NCBI GenBank assembly: GCA_017965445.1
Contig: JAGCPZ010000066.1
Span: 1-64,000, forward strand
Source: Fibrobacter sp.
GTDB taxonomy: Bacteria; Fibrobacterota; Fibrobacteria; Fibrobacterales; Fibrobacteraceae
Direction: 5' to 3'
Length of the DNA stretch: 64,000 bases
The notes under the pieces were generated by a model. The model made no database searches. It worked only from the letters and a program-made list of their open reading frames with translations, and had not been told where the DNA came from. Positions 42,074-50,377 of this stretch are shown one piece after another; positions within the stretch are counted from its first letter, which is position 1, and each line of letters begins with the position of its first letter. A program made the position numbers and the translations under genes.

Positions 42074-42991
42074 TTGGCTTCCATAAACGGAAAGACGGAA
42101 ACTCTTTGCATTTTCGGGCATCCGGTTGCACACAGCAAATCGCCCGCCATGCACAACGCCCTTTTTGACGCTCTCGGCATCAATGCGGCGTATCTCCCCT
42201 ACGCTCCAGAACCTGAAAATTTTGCCAAGGCCATAGAAGGCTTCAAGGCGATGAAGTTCCGCGGCGCAAACGTCACAATTCCCTACAAGACGGAATTTTT
42301 CAACGCAGACGGTTCTCCCCGCCTTGTCGATGAACTTTCGGAAATTTCAAAGTTCACCGGCAGCGTGAACACACTCTACTGGAAAGACGGAATTGTTGGC
42401 GGAACACTCTGCGGTACGACCACAGACCCGTATGGTTGCGTGCGAAATCTCGAAGAGAATGGGGTCAATCCGACAGGCAAAAAGATTGCACTACTCGGAA
42501 ACGGAGGCGCCGCCCAATCCATTGCGTTTACGCTTGTGGAGCAGAGAAACGAGCTTACAATTGTTTGCCGCACCAAAGAAAAAGGCGAATCGCTCGCAAG
42601 TTCATTGAACAAGTTTTTCCAGTCAGGCAAAGCGGGCAACAAGAATTTCAAGGATGCTCAGGTCACGACATTTTCCGACTTTGCAAGCATTTCCGCCAAT
42701 TTCGACATCATCATCAACGCAACATCAGTCGGCATGACTCCGAACGTTGACGCATCGCCGCTCACAAGCGATTGCCTCCACGAAGGCCAAGTCGTCTGCG
42801 ATATCGTCTATACGCCGCCACGCACCAAGCTCTTGCAAATGGCCGAAGCCAAGGGTTGCAAGGTGGTGACCGGCGAAGGGATGCTCGTCCACCAGGGGCT
42901 CGAAAGTTTCAAGAAATGGTTCCCGAAAGAAACCGAGAACAAGACAAACGAAGAACTCACCGCGATTATGCGCAAAGGAATGCAGGGCTAA
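42074..42991 (+). CDS. aroE: Shikimate dehydrogenase AroE
   Basis: Reduces 3-dehydroshikimate to shikimate with NADPH. From the TTG at 42074 the protein has about 305 residues. This start has GAGG five bases before it; a GTG at 42050 is possible but has no ribosome site. Motifs: FGHPVAHSKSPAMHN (shikimate-binding Ser pair), GANVTIPYK (catalytic Lys), LLGNGGAAQSIAF (NADP) and INATSVGMTPN. It is followed after one base by the aroK-aroB fusion, so two further pathway steps are encoded together. Confidence 0.93.
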   Translation: MASINGKTETLCIFGHPVAHSKSPAMHNALFDALGINAAYLPYAPEPENFAKAIEGFKAMKFRGANVTIPYKTEFFNADGSPRLVDELSEISKFTGSVNTLYWKDGIVGGTLCGTTTDPYGCVRNLEENGVNPTGKKIALLGNGGAAQSIAFTLVEQRNELTIVCRTKEKGESLASSLNKFFQSGKAGNKNFKDAQVTTFSDFASISANFDIIINATSVGMTPNVDASPLTSDCLHEGQVVCDIVYTPPRTKLLQMAEAKGCKVVTGEGMLVHQGLESFKKWFPKETENKTNEELTAIMRKGMQG

Positions 42992-42992
42992 G

Positions 42993-44615
42993 ATGAAGAA
43001 GCATTTATACTTTACCGGATTTATGGCCAGCGGCAAGAGCCGCACAGGTCGCGCCCTCGCAGACCGTCTCGGACGCCCGTTCGTCGATACAGACAATGTC
43101 ATTGTCGAACGCGCCGGGAAATCCATCAATGATATTTTTGAACAGGACGGCGAAGCCGCGTTCCGCAAGATGGAACGCGAAGTGATTGCAGAAATCGCGC
43201 AGAGCGAAAAGCCGTTGATTGTTTCCCTTGGCGGTGGCGCCCTCACGCAATCCGAGAACTTGAAGGTCATCCGCGAAAACGGGACCATCATCCGCCTGTG
43301 GGCAAGGCCCGAGGTGCTTTCGGAACGCATCGGTCGCAAGAACACGCGTCCGTTGCTTGCCAACCTCACGGACGAAGAACGTCTTGAAAAAATCAAGGCC
43401 ATGCTCAAGGAACGCGAAAAAAATTACGCCAATGCAGATTTCAGCGTCGAAAGTTCAAACGACTGTTCCGAGGCCCATGTTTCAGAACGCATCATGCACA
43501 TGCTCAAGTTCTGGGAAAGCCATGCGCTGGACGTCTATCCGAGCGAAGGCGGGCGCTACCCGATTTTCATCGGCAAGAACATCGTGCCTGATGCAGCTAT
43601 CATGCTCGAAGGGCTCCGCCTCTCGCCCACGTATGAATTCTTGATTTGTACAGACACGACGATTGCGAGGGAACAGAGCATAAAGCTTTCGGAACTTCGC
43701 GGCCAGGCGGGCCGTTGCCCGATTTTCAAGTTCCAGGCTGGCGAAGGCCACAAGACGCTCCATAACTTGAATCAGCTGTACAGTTTTATGCTGCATCGCG
43801 GCTATACCCGCAAGAGTTGCCTTTTGCAGTTCAGCGGCGGTGTCGTCGGTGACATGGCAGGCTTCGGAGCGGCTACATACCAACGAGGCATTCCATTCGT
43901 ACAGTTCCCGACAACGCTCCTGTCGATGGTCGATAGTTCCGTTGGCGGCAAAGTCGCCGTGAACCATGCCGAAGGCAAGAACATGATTGGCGCATTCTAC
44001 CAGCCGAAAGCGGTTGTCTGCGACATTTCCGTACTGAACACGCTCCCGGCCAACGAGTACCTCGCAGGGCTTGCCGAAATCGTCAAGTACGGCGTGATTT
44101 ACGACGAGGAATTTTTCACTTATCTTGAAAACAACGTCGAGAAAATCAAGGCTCACGACTTTGACGTGTTAAAGCACATGATTTTCCGCAGTTGCCAAAT
44201 CAAGGCCGAAGTGGTGGGCATCGACGAAAAGGAAGCCGGACTCCGCGCCATCCTCAATTACGGCCACACGTTCGGTCACGCCATCGAAAAACTGACCCAT
44301 TACGAACTGTTCAGCCACGGAATAGCGGTATCGCTTGGCATGAGAGTGGCTGCACGCGCCGCAGTCCTCCTCGGGAAACTCACGAAAGAAGAGGAACAGC
44401 GACAAAACACCCTCCTCGACGCCCTCGGTTTTCCCAAGACCTTCAATGTGGATGTCGAAGGGGCGTGGACCGCAATGGCCGTCGATAAGAAGGCCGAAAA
44501 AGGCACTCGTGTTTATATTTTGCCTACAAGGATTGGAAAGGTCGAAAAAGTTTGTAATATTGATAAGGGTATTATCGCAAACGCCTGGAATGCCATCCGG
44601 GCAAGTGAGGTTTAG
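42993..44615 (+). CDS. aroKB: Shikimate kinase / 3-dehydroquinate synthase fusion (AroK-AroB)
   Basis: A bifunctional 540-residue enzyme for two non-adjacent steps of the shikimate pathway. Residues 1-170 are shikimate kinase: Walker A TGFMASGKSRTG, DTD for substrate binding, the LGGGA loop and the RPLL lid. Residues about 180-540 are dehydroquinate synthase: FSGGVVGDMAGFGAATYQRG, PTTLLSMVDSSVGGKVAVNH, NMIGAFYQP, ELxGLAEIVKYG-type, and the metal ligands in LNYGHTFGHAIE. It starts one base after aroE and touches the next gene with no spacing. Fused forms are known in scattered bacteria, while separate aroK and aroB are more common. Confidence 0.95.
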   Translation: MKKHLYFTGFMASGKSRTGRALADRLGRPFVDTDNVIVERAGKSINDIFEQDGEAAFRKMEREVIAEIAQSEKPLIVSLGGGALTQSENLKVIRENGTIIRLWARPEVLSERIGRKNTRPLLANLTDEERLEKIKAMLKEREKNYANADFSVESSNDCSEAHVSERIMHMLKFWESHALDVYPSEGGRYPIFIGKNIVPDAAIMLEGLRLSPTYEFLICTDTTIAREQSIKLSELRGQAGRCPIFKFQAGEGHKTLHNLNQLYSFMLHRGYTRKSCLLQFSGGVVGDMAGFGAATYQRGIPFVQFPTTLLSMVDSSVGGKVAVNHAEGKNMIGAFYQPKAVVCDISVLNTLPANEYLAGLAEIVKYGVIYDEEFFTYLENNVEKIKAHDFDVLKHMIFRSCQIKAEVVGIDEKEAGLRAILNYGHTFGHAIEKLTHYELFSHGIAVSLGMRVAARAAVLLGKLTKEEEQRQNTLLDALGFPKTFNVDVEGAWTAMAVDKKAEKGTRVYILPTRIGKVEKVCNIDKGIIANAWNAIRASEV

Positions 44616-45599
44616 ATGAGCATCTTGGTTACCGGAGGTACGGGATCGCTTGGTTTTAGCATATTGTCAAACTTGACTGGCACTAATCACGAACTCTACA
44701 GTTTCAGTGACGAACTTCCGCAGCCCTGGCAAAAAGTCGAAGGCGTCCAATATTTGACGGGCGACCTGCTGGATTTCAGAAACGTCCAGGAAATGATTCA
44801 GAAAGTTTCCCCGACGCACATTTATCATTTGGCTAGCCAATCTTCCGTAGGGCTCAGCTACAAGAAGCCTTACGAAACACTGAACATCAACTTGCTTGGC
44901 ACGCAGACGCTCCTCGAAGCCGTGCGCCAGGTCGTACCGAAAGCAAAAGTGTTGCTCCTCAGCAGTAGCGAAATCTACGGACGCACGGAACAGCAGCTGA
45001 CGTACCTGCACAAGGAAACCGACCCTCCCAACCCGCTCACGCCGTACGCCACATCCAAGGCGTGCATGGAAATTCTCGGAAACCAGTTCCGCAACGCGAA
45101 CGGCCTCCATATCGTGTTCGTACGCCCGTTCCACTTTACAGGGCCGCACCATAGCCGTCGCTTCGTGATTCCATCCATCGCGTACCAGCTGGTGAAGATA
45201 AAGTATTACGGGGCCGAACCGGTCATATACTCGGGAAGCCTTGACGTGAGCCGTGACGTCGTCGATGTGCGAGACGTTGCACGCGCAGCCATCCAGATTT
45301 TGAATACGGCCGAATCGGGCGAAGCGTTCAACATCTGCTGCGGAAAATCCTACACGTTCCGCGAACTCGTGGAAATGCTAGTCGATATCTCCGGTGTCAG
45401 CGTCGATTTCAGGTTTGACCCCGGCTACGACCGCAGCAACGACATTCCGCTCTTGATCGGGGACCCGTCAAAGGTGATGAGTCTCGGCTGGAAACCCATG
45501 ATTTGCATGGAAGATTGCCTCTCCGACTTGTTCAACGAAATGGTTGTCCGTCGTCGCGTGGAGCTCAAAATGGGCATGGGTCGCGACTTGCGCCTGTAA
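44616..45599 (+). CDS. NAD-dependent epimerase/dehydratase, GDP-6-deoxy-mannose reductase-like
   Basis: A 327-residue short-chain dehydrogenase of the sugar-nucleotide group. NAD motif GGTGSLGFS, catalytic SSSEIYG and YATSKACME (YxxxK), and the RPFHFTGPHHSRRFVIPSIAYQ region, which is typical of GDP-4-dehydro-6-deoxymannose reductases. The exact substrate is uncertain. It begins at the base after the aroKB stop, so it shares the aro transcript. A surface-glycan role fits the GT4 gene downstream. Confidence 0.85.
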   Translation: MSILVTGGTGSLGFSILSNLTGTNHELYSFSDELPQPWQKVEGVQYLTGDLLDFRNVQEMIQKVSPTHIYHLASQSSVGLSYKKPYETLNINLLGTQTLLEAVRQVVPKAKVLLLSSSEIYGRTEQQLTYLHKETDPPNPLTPYATSKACMEILGNQFRNANGLHIVFVRPFHFTGPHHSRRFVIPSIAYQLVKIKYYGAEPVIYSGSLDVSRDVVDVRDVARAAIQILNTAESGEAFNICCGKSYTFRELVEMLVDISGVSVDFRFDPGYDRSNDIPLLIGDPSKVMSLGWKPMICMEDCLSDLFNEMVVRRRVELKMGMGRDLRL

Positions 45600-45660
45600 C
45601 TTGTTCATTTTAAAGGCAATTCATCCTCAAAAAACGCAGTTCAGCGAATTTCTACAATAA

Positions 45661-45696
45661 AGCTGTTCCATTGGAGCCGCTTTTTTTTATTTTTTT
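45661..45696 (+). terminator. Terminator overlapping the next promoter
   Basis: AAGC-TG-TTCC-ATT-GGAG-CC-GCTT with a two-base internal mismatch is followed by eight T. The same T-run leads into the TATTTTTT box of the next gene. Confidence 0.5.
45688..45695 (+). promoter_or_regulatory. -7 box TATTTTTT, leaderless start candidate
   Basis: It ends four bases before the ATG at 45700, within the T-tract of the preceding terminator. Confidence 0.4.
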
Positions 45697-45699
45697 AGC

Positions 45700-46752
45700 A
45701 TGAGATTACAAATAAAAAATTTTGCTTTGGGGATTTGTACCCTCTTTTTCTTTTCTACGGCAATACACGCCGCAGAAGTTTCCGCTCCACAAGGTGCTGA
45801 CAGAGCGCTCACCGTGAACGACTTTATGCCGCACCAGGCAATTTCCAAGGAATATAACGAAACCTGGAGTTACCAGTTCGTGTTCGACAACGGAACACGT
45901 GCTTTCGTGAACTATTCCGTCCTCAACGTGCCAGGCTCGGGCCGTAAAATCGGCTGCGACTTGAATTTCTGGAACTTCAAGGGAAAAACCTATTCTGTCG
46001 GGCGCCAGTATCCGCCCGAACGCCTTGTCGCCAACAAGGAAAAGGCGACCATCACTATCAAGACCGATGAGTACCTGCTCGAAAACAAGCCGGGCAAGGG
46101 TCACCATGTCATGTTCAGCGCCGACAAGGGCGGAAAGTTCCTTTTGGACATGACGTTCGAAAGCGCCGTGCCGGGCATGGTTCCAGGAAACGGGGTATGG
46201 ACTTTCGGCAAGGAAAAGTTTGCGCAGTACATCCACATCCCATACGGCAGAGTTACTGGTAAAATCGCCTACAACGAAGACACCTTGACCGTCAAGGGTT
46301 ACGCCTACATGGACCAGACATGGCAAACGACCCAGGCAACAGACATTGCTAGCCGCACCATCAACTTCAGCACTAACGAAAAGGCCTCCATGTATGCCGG
46401 ACGCATTACCCTCACGACGGACGGTCAACTGATGGGTTATGCTCTGTACAATGGCCAACAGGGTACAAAGGTCGCCATCCCGACAAAAATCAAGGAAGGC
46501 GGCGCCGACTACAACGGTAAGAAGTTTCCCAAGACGACTTTAGCATTTGAATGGAAGAACGGGATTCCGCCGATGGTGTTCCCCGTGAACAAGGTATTGC
46601 AGAAGGCATCGCTCTTGGACAAGGTCGAAGGCTGGTTTGCCAAGAAGGCTATGAAAATCGCTGCGGGCGGCGAAGTGCTGTTCTACCGCGGTCGTAGCCA
46701 GAACGGGCTCGGCAAAAAAATCGACTGGGCAATCACCGGGGTCAAGGATTAA
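45700..46752 (+). CDS. Secreted lipocalin-type (AttH/CrtC-like fold) protein, unknown role
   Basis: A 350-residue protein with signal peptide MRLQIKNFALGICTLFFFSTAIHA. The mature part reads as two consecutive lipocalin-like barrels: YNETWSYQFVFDNGTRAFVNYSV opens the first, and GYAYMDQTWQTTQATDIASRTINF near 212 has the aromatic HDH/MDQ-type strand seen in AttH, CrtC and Svf1 relatives. Members bind or modify hydrophobic ligands; the ligand is unknown here and the match is tentative. Its stop overlaps the hisA start by one base (TAATG). It is therefore translated together with hisA, an odd partner. Confidence 0.6.
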   Translation: MRLQIKNFALGICTLFFFSTAIHAAEVSAPQGADRALTVNDFMPHQAISKEYNETWSYQFVFDNGTRAFVNYSVLNVPGSGRKIGCDLNFWNFKGKTYSVGRQYPPERLVANKEKATITIKTDEYLLENKPGKGHHVMFSADKGGKFLLDMTFESAVPGMVPGNGVWTFGKEKFAQYIHIPYGRVTGKIAYNEDTLTVKGYAYMDQTWQTTQATDIASRTINFSTNEKASMYAGRITLTTDGQLMGYALYNGQQGTKVAIPTKIKEGGADYNGKKFPKTTLAFEWKNGIPPMVFPVNKVLQKASLLDKVEGWFAKKAMKIAAGGEVLFYRGRSQNGLGKKIDWAITGVKD

Positions 46753-47651
46753 TGACAAAATTTAGACCCTGCATTGATCTGCACGACGGAAAAGTAAAGC
46801 AGATTGTCGGGAGTTCACTCTCCGATAGCGGAGCGGGGCTCCAAACTAATTTCGAGACAGACCGTTCGTCTGCCTGGTTTGCCGAACTCTACAAGAAAGA
46901 CGGCATCAAGGGCGGACACGTGATTATGCTTGGCAAAGGGAACGAAAGCGCGGCAAAGGACGCGCTTTCAGCGTATCCGGGAGGGCTTCAAGTGGGCGGA
47001 GGAATCAACGCCCAGAACGCTCAAGAGTATATTGAAGCGGGAGCTTCACACGTGATTGTAACGAGCTGGATTTTCCCGGAAGGGCGCCTCGACCGTGAAC
47101 GGTTGGCGGAACTCGTCAAGACCGTAGGTAAGGAGCATTTGGTTCTGGACCTGAGTTGCAAAGAAACAGGTCACATATATCAAGACTTTGATGGAAAAAC
47201 ACATAAAGTATATGGTAAAAGAGTTGAGAATCCAGAAGGTTATTCTGGACCACTTTACAATTCTAAAACTCTAGACGAATCCCAAATGGCTCGTATAATA
47301 AGCCCCATTTGGAAAATCACGACAAACCGCTGGCAAACAATTATTGATATTGAAATTACTAAAGAAACGCTCGAAGACCTCGCTCAGTACTGTGATGAAT
47401 TTTTAGTTCACGCGGCCGATGTCGAAGGCAAGCAGCAAGGCATGGATGAAGCTTTGATTATGTTCCTTGCAGAAAACAGTCCTATTCCTGTGACATATGC
47501 GGGCGGAGCAAAAACACTCATGGATTTGGAACAATGTAGGCTATTTTCAAAAGGGAAAGTAGATCTCACTATTGGGAGCGCTTTAGACTTGTTCGGTGGC
47601 AAAGGAGTGAAGTATGACGACTGCGTCAGATTCAACAAAGCTCAAGGCTAG
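46752..47651 (+). CDS. hisA: Eukaryote-like phosphoribosylformimino-AICAR-P isomerase HisA with an inserted segment
   Basis: Isomerises ProFAR to PRFAR in histidine synthesis, feeding HisF. The 299-residue barrel follows the yeast His6/plant type, not the usual bacterial HisA: MTKFRPCIDLHDGKVKQIVG, LQVGGGINAQNAQEYIEAGA, VLDLSCKE, EFLVHAADVEGKQQGMDE and VDLTIGSALDLFGG. After LSCKETG the eukaryotic proteins go almost directly to NKWQT. Here about 48 extra residues (about 140-188) intervene before TTNRWQT. That stretch and the following codons are AT-rich, unlike the 5' half. It overlaps the glycosyltransferase gene by 38 bases. Confidence 0.9.
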   Translation: MTKFRPCIDLHDGKVKQIVGSSLSDSGAGLQTNFETDRSSAWFAELYKKDGIKGGHVIMLGKGNESAAKDALSAYPGGLQVGGGINAQNAQEYIEAGASHVIVTSWIFPEGRLDRERLAELVKTVGKEHLVLDLSCKETGHIYQDFDGKTHKVYGKRVENPEGYSGPLYNSKTLDESQMARIISPIWKITTNRWQTIIDIEITKETLEDLAQYCDEFLVHAADVEGKQQGMDEALIMFLAENSPIPVTYAGGAKTLMDLEQCRLFSKGKVDLTIGSALDLFGGKGVKYDDCVRFNKAQG

Positions 47652-49044
47652 CGACAAACTGGATACGCGACCGGCCATTTTTGGCCGCAAGGTGACGAGT
47701 ACCTTCCGCAAGTTTTTCTCGTTCAAACACAAGCCACCTGGAAATATCCGCACCTGCTGGATACCACCGCTGGTGTTTTTTACGCCCATCATCAACTTGC
47801 CGAAGCTATTGAAGTTGCGTTTCTATTTGAAAAAGGAACGCAAGCAGAGAAATCCGGACGATGTCCGCATTCTGTTTTATTCGGACAACCTGGACGAGAC
47901 AAACGGTATCGCCAACAACTTGAGAAACGTGATTCCGTACATGCGCGATCACGGCATGAAGGCCTACCTTGCAGGCAGTGCGTTCAACACGAGACCGTGC
48001 GGTGTTGTCGAAAACAGCTACTGCATTTTGCTCCCGCGTTTGTTCAGCATGGAACAACTCGGATACGCGAACAGCGAACTGGCAATTCCCCGAATTTCGC
48101 CTGTACTCCGCCTACTCAAACGTTACCCGATAGACATGATTGAACTGGAGACGCCAAGCCCAGGCGCTTGGGTCGTCTGCCTATGCGGAAAGATTGCGGG
48201 AATCAAGGTGTTCAGCCATTACCGCACCGACGTGCCCACTTATGCCAAAACCCTTGTGAAAGCAAAATGGATGCACACTTACGTGCTTTGGCTCATGCGC
48301 ATTTTCTACTGGATGGCCCGTCCGGTCATTAGTCCATGCGATGACTACGCAAACATTCTGGAAAAAGATTTGAAAGTCCCTGCAAATCAAGTGCAGATTC
48401 TCCCCCGCGGACTCCCGCTTGAAAAGTTCTCGCCGGAATTGCGCGGGAAAGGCGCTTGGGAAAAGTTCGGCAGCGACCGTTCAAAGAACAAGGTGCGCTT
48501 TGCCTATATCGGCCGAATTTCGAAGGAAAAGAATCTGGAATTCTTGAATTCCGTGTGGGAAAAGTTTTCAGCTAAATTCAACGATGTCGAGCTGATGTAC
48601 GTCGGATACGGTTGGTATCTCGAAGAAATCAAGAAGCAGTTCAAGGACAATCCAAGCGTCTGCTTTGCCGGTGAGCAAGGCGGAGAAATGCTTGCAAGCC
48701 TTTACGCCGATGCGGACTTTTTCTTGTTCCCGAGCACCACGGATACATTCGGAAACGTCGTTGTCGAGGCGATGTCCACGGGAACGCCTGCCATCGTGAG
48801 CAATTACGGTGGTCCAAGAAGCATCGTACAGGACGATAGCTGCGGACGCATTCTGCCGATTGACGAAACAAAATGGTTTGAGACATTGGAAGAATGCCGC
48901 GCCATCAAAATCGAAAAAACGGAAGTCTATGAGCAGATGCGAATCGACAGCCACAAGCGCAGCGAACGCTACACGCTCGAAAGCTCGACAAAGACACAGT
49001 TCGAATTCTTTAGGAAACTGAAGAGAGATACGTTCGGGATTTGA
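47614..49044 (+). CDS. GT4-family glycosyltransferase
   Basis: A 476-residue retaining glycosyltransferase of the GT-B fold, probably a mannosyl- or glucosyltransferase for a surface glycan or glycolipid. The N-terminal acceptor half includes YSDNLDETNGIANNLRNVIP and ELETPSPGAWVVCLCGKIAGIKVFSHYRTD. The C-terminal donor half has RFAYIGRISKEKNLEF, LMYVGYGWYLEEIK and the EX7E-like TDTFGNVVVEAMSTGTPAIVSN. An N-terminal stretch (about 40-75) is basic and amphipathic, fitting membrane association. The start codon lies inside hisA with AGGAG seven bases upstream. Confidence 0.9.
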   Translation: MTTASDSTKLKASDKLDTRPAIFGRKVTSTFRKFFSFKHKPPGNIRTCWIPPLVFFTPIINLPKLLKLRFYLKKERKQRNPDDVRILFYSDNLDETNGIANNLRNVIPYMRDHGMKAYLAGSAFNTRPCGVVENSYCILLPRLFSMEQLGYANSELAIPRISPVLRLLKRYPIDMIELETPSPGAWVVCLCGKIAGIKVFSHYRTDVPTYAKTLVKAKWMHTYVLWLMRIFYWMARPVISPCDDYANILEKDLKVPANQVQILPRGLPLEKFSPELRGKGAWEKFGSDRSKNKVRFAYIGRISKEKNLEFLNSVWEKFSAKFNDVELMYVGYGWYLEEIKKQFKDNPSVCFAGEQGGEMLASLYADADFFLFPSTTDTFGNVVVEAMSTGTPAIVSNYGGPRSIVQDDSCGRILPIDETKWFETLEECRAIKIEKTEVYEQMRIDSHKRSERYTLESSTKTQFEFFRKLKRDTFGI

Positions 49045-49055
49045 GCGCCGGAGGC

Positions 49056-49182
49056 GCAGTAGGAAGTGGTTAGTGGTTAGGATTTATGAATTAAGAATTA
49101 AAAATTAAGAATAAAAATTTCATCTTTAATTTTTTCATCTTTAATTTTTCATTTTATTATCCTGTTTACTAGCCACTATTGA
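49056..49182. repeat. Family A inverted repeat with a nested ATTAAG repeat
   Basis: The left arm GGAAGTGGTTAGTGGTTAGG and right arm TCCTGTTTACTAGCCACT frame an inner A/T inverted repeat (GAATTAAGAATTAAAAATT against ATCTTTAATTTTTTCATC). The right arm ends seven bases before the mutY ATG, so it is also the mutY leader. Confidence 0.7.
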
Positions 49183-49185
49183 AAA

Positions 49186-50334
49186 ATGACTAACAACTCT
49201 TTAAAACACCTGCGTGATTGGTTCAGGGCGAATGCAGCGGAGCTTCCATGGAGGCTTGCGAATCTGGATGCTTTACGCGATCCGTATGTCGTATGGATTA
49301 GCGAAACCATGCTCCAGCAGACGCAAGTTTCGACGGTCAAGGATTACTTTATCCGATGGATGAAACGGTTCCCCAATGTAGAGACGCTAGCCAAGGCCGA
49401 CGAAGCAGAAGTTTTCAAGTTCTGGCAAGGACTTGGCTATTACAGCCGTGCAAGAAATATTTTAAAGACTGCGAAGATTGTTGCAACCCTTCGGCAGGCT
49501 CAGGGACCTAGCAAGATGCCCGAGACGCGGAAGGAACTGGAAGCGTTACCAGGAATCGGAGCATACACCGCAGGAGCCATTTTAAGCCTTGCGTACCACA
49601 AACGCGAAGCGATTTTGGACGGAAATCTCGTCAGAATTTTCAGCAGGCTGTACAAGCTAGATTTTTTGCCAACGGATAAAATCAAAGAAAGGAGATGCCC
49701 GATTAAATCGGGCATGACAGAAAAGAAAGCCACACAATCGACCTCTGAAATTTATTGGGCTTATGCGCGGGAGGTAGCGGATTCACCGAAAGCATACATG
49801 CATAACGAAGCCTTGATGGAACTCGGAAGAACCGTGTGCAAAACGAAATCACCACTCTGCGAAGCCTGCCCTCTCCACAACGAATGTCGCGCATTCATAG
49901 ACGGGCAAACAGCTGAATTTCCACCCGTAAAAAAGCGTTTGGAAAAAAACTGGCATGGAACGGTTCTCGTCGTAGAAAGCAAAGACGGAATGATTCTCGC
50001 CGTGAATGGCGGACAAAAATTTCTAGACAGGCAACTATCACTCCCGCATTTCGAAAGTGTTCGCGGAGCTACCGTCGGATTCCCTGCCAAGGCAGAAGAC
50101 TACATCAACGCAGACGATGTCGAAACCATTGAACAAAGCGGAACATTCCGCCACAGCATCACAGTACATAAAATCGAATGCAACGTGCTTCATGTGCAAC
50201 TCTCCGTAAACGCAAAAAACGCTAGAACAAGCGGAGCATACACAACAAAATGGATAGAAAAAGCGAAAGTCTTTGAGACTTTCGCAAATTCCTTTAGCTT
50301 GAAAGCTTTAAAAAAAGTTATTAGTTCCGTGTAA
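49186..50334 (+). CDS. mutY: Adenine DNA glycosylase MutY with in-frame repeat insertions
   Basis: Removes adenine mispaired with 8-oxoguanine. The 382 residues show ETMLQQTQVSTVKDYF (catalytic Glu), the helix-hairpin-helix LPGIGAYTAGAI, the LDGNLVRIFSRL Asp region and the 4Fe-4S ligands C-x6-C-x2-C-x5-C in CKTKSPLCEACPLHNEC. The C-terminal half is the NUDIX-like 8-oxoG recognition domain. Two loops read repeat DNA: TLRQAQGPSK from CCCTTCGGCAGGCTCAGGGA (near 49488) and RRCPIKSGMTEK from ATGCCCGATTAAATCGGGCA (near 49694). Both keep the frame and lie outside core motifs, so the enzyme is probably active. Confidence 0.94.
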   Translation: MTNNSLKHLRDWFRANAAELPWRLANLDALRDPYVVWISETMLQQTQVSTVKDYFIRWMKRFPNVETLAKADEAEVFKFWQGLGYYSRARNILKTAKIVATLRQAQGPSKMPETRKELEALPGIGAYTAGAILSLAYHKREAILDGNLVRIFSRLYKLDFLPTDKIKERRCPIKSGMTEKKATQSTSEIYWAYAREVADSPKAYMHNEALMELGRTVCKTKSPLCEACPLHNECRAFIDGQTAEFPPVKKRLEKNWHGTVLVVESKDGMILAVNGGQKFLDRQLSLPHFESVRGATVGFPAKAEDYINADDVETIEQSGTFRHSITVHKIECNVLHVQLSVNAKNARTSGAYTTKWIEKAKVFETFANSFSLKALKKVISSV

Positions 50335-50335
50335 G

Positions 50336-50366
50336 CCGATCCCGGCACAGAGGCCGGGATGACAGG
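50336..50366. repeat. Family B repeat after mutY
   Basis: GATCCCGGCACAGAGGCCGGGATGACAGG: an inverted repeat CCCGGC/GCCGGG followed by ATGACA. The same core occurs at 39.63 and 54.87 kb. Confidence 0.75.
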
Positions 50367-50377
50367 CAGGAATGGCA

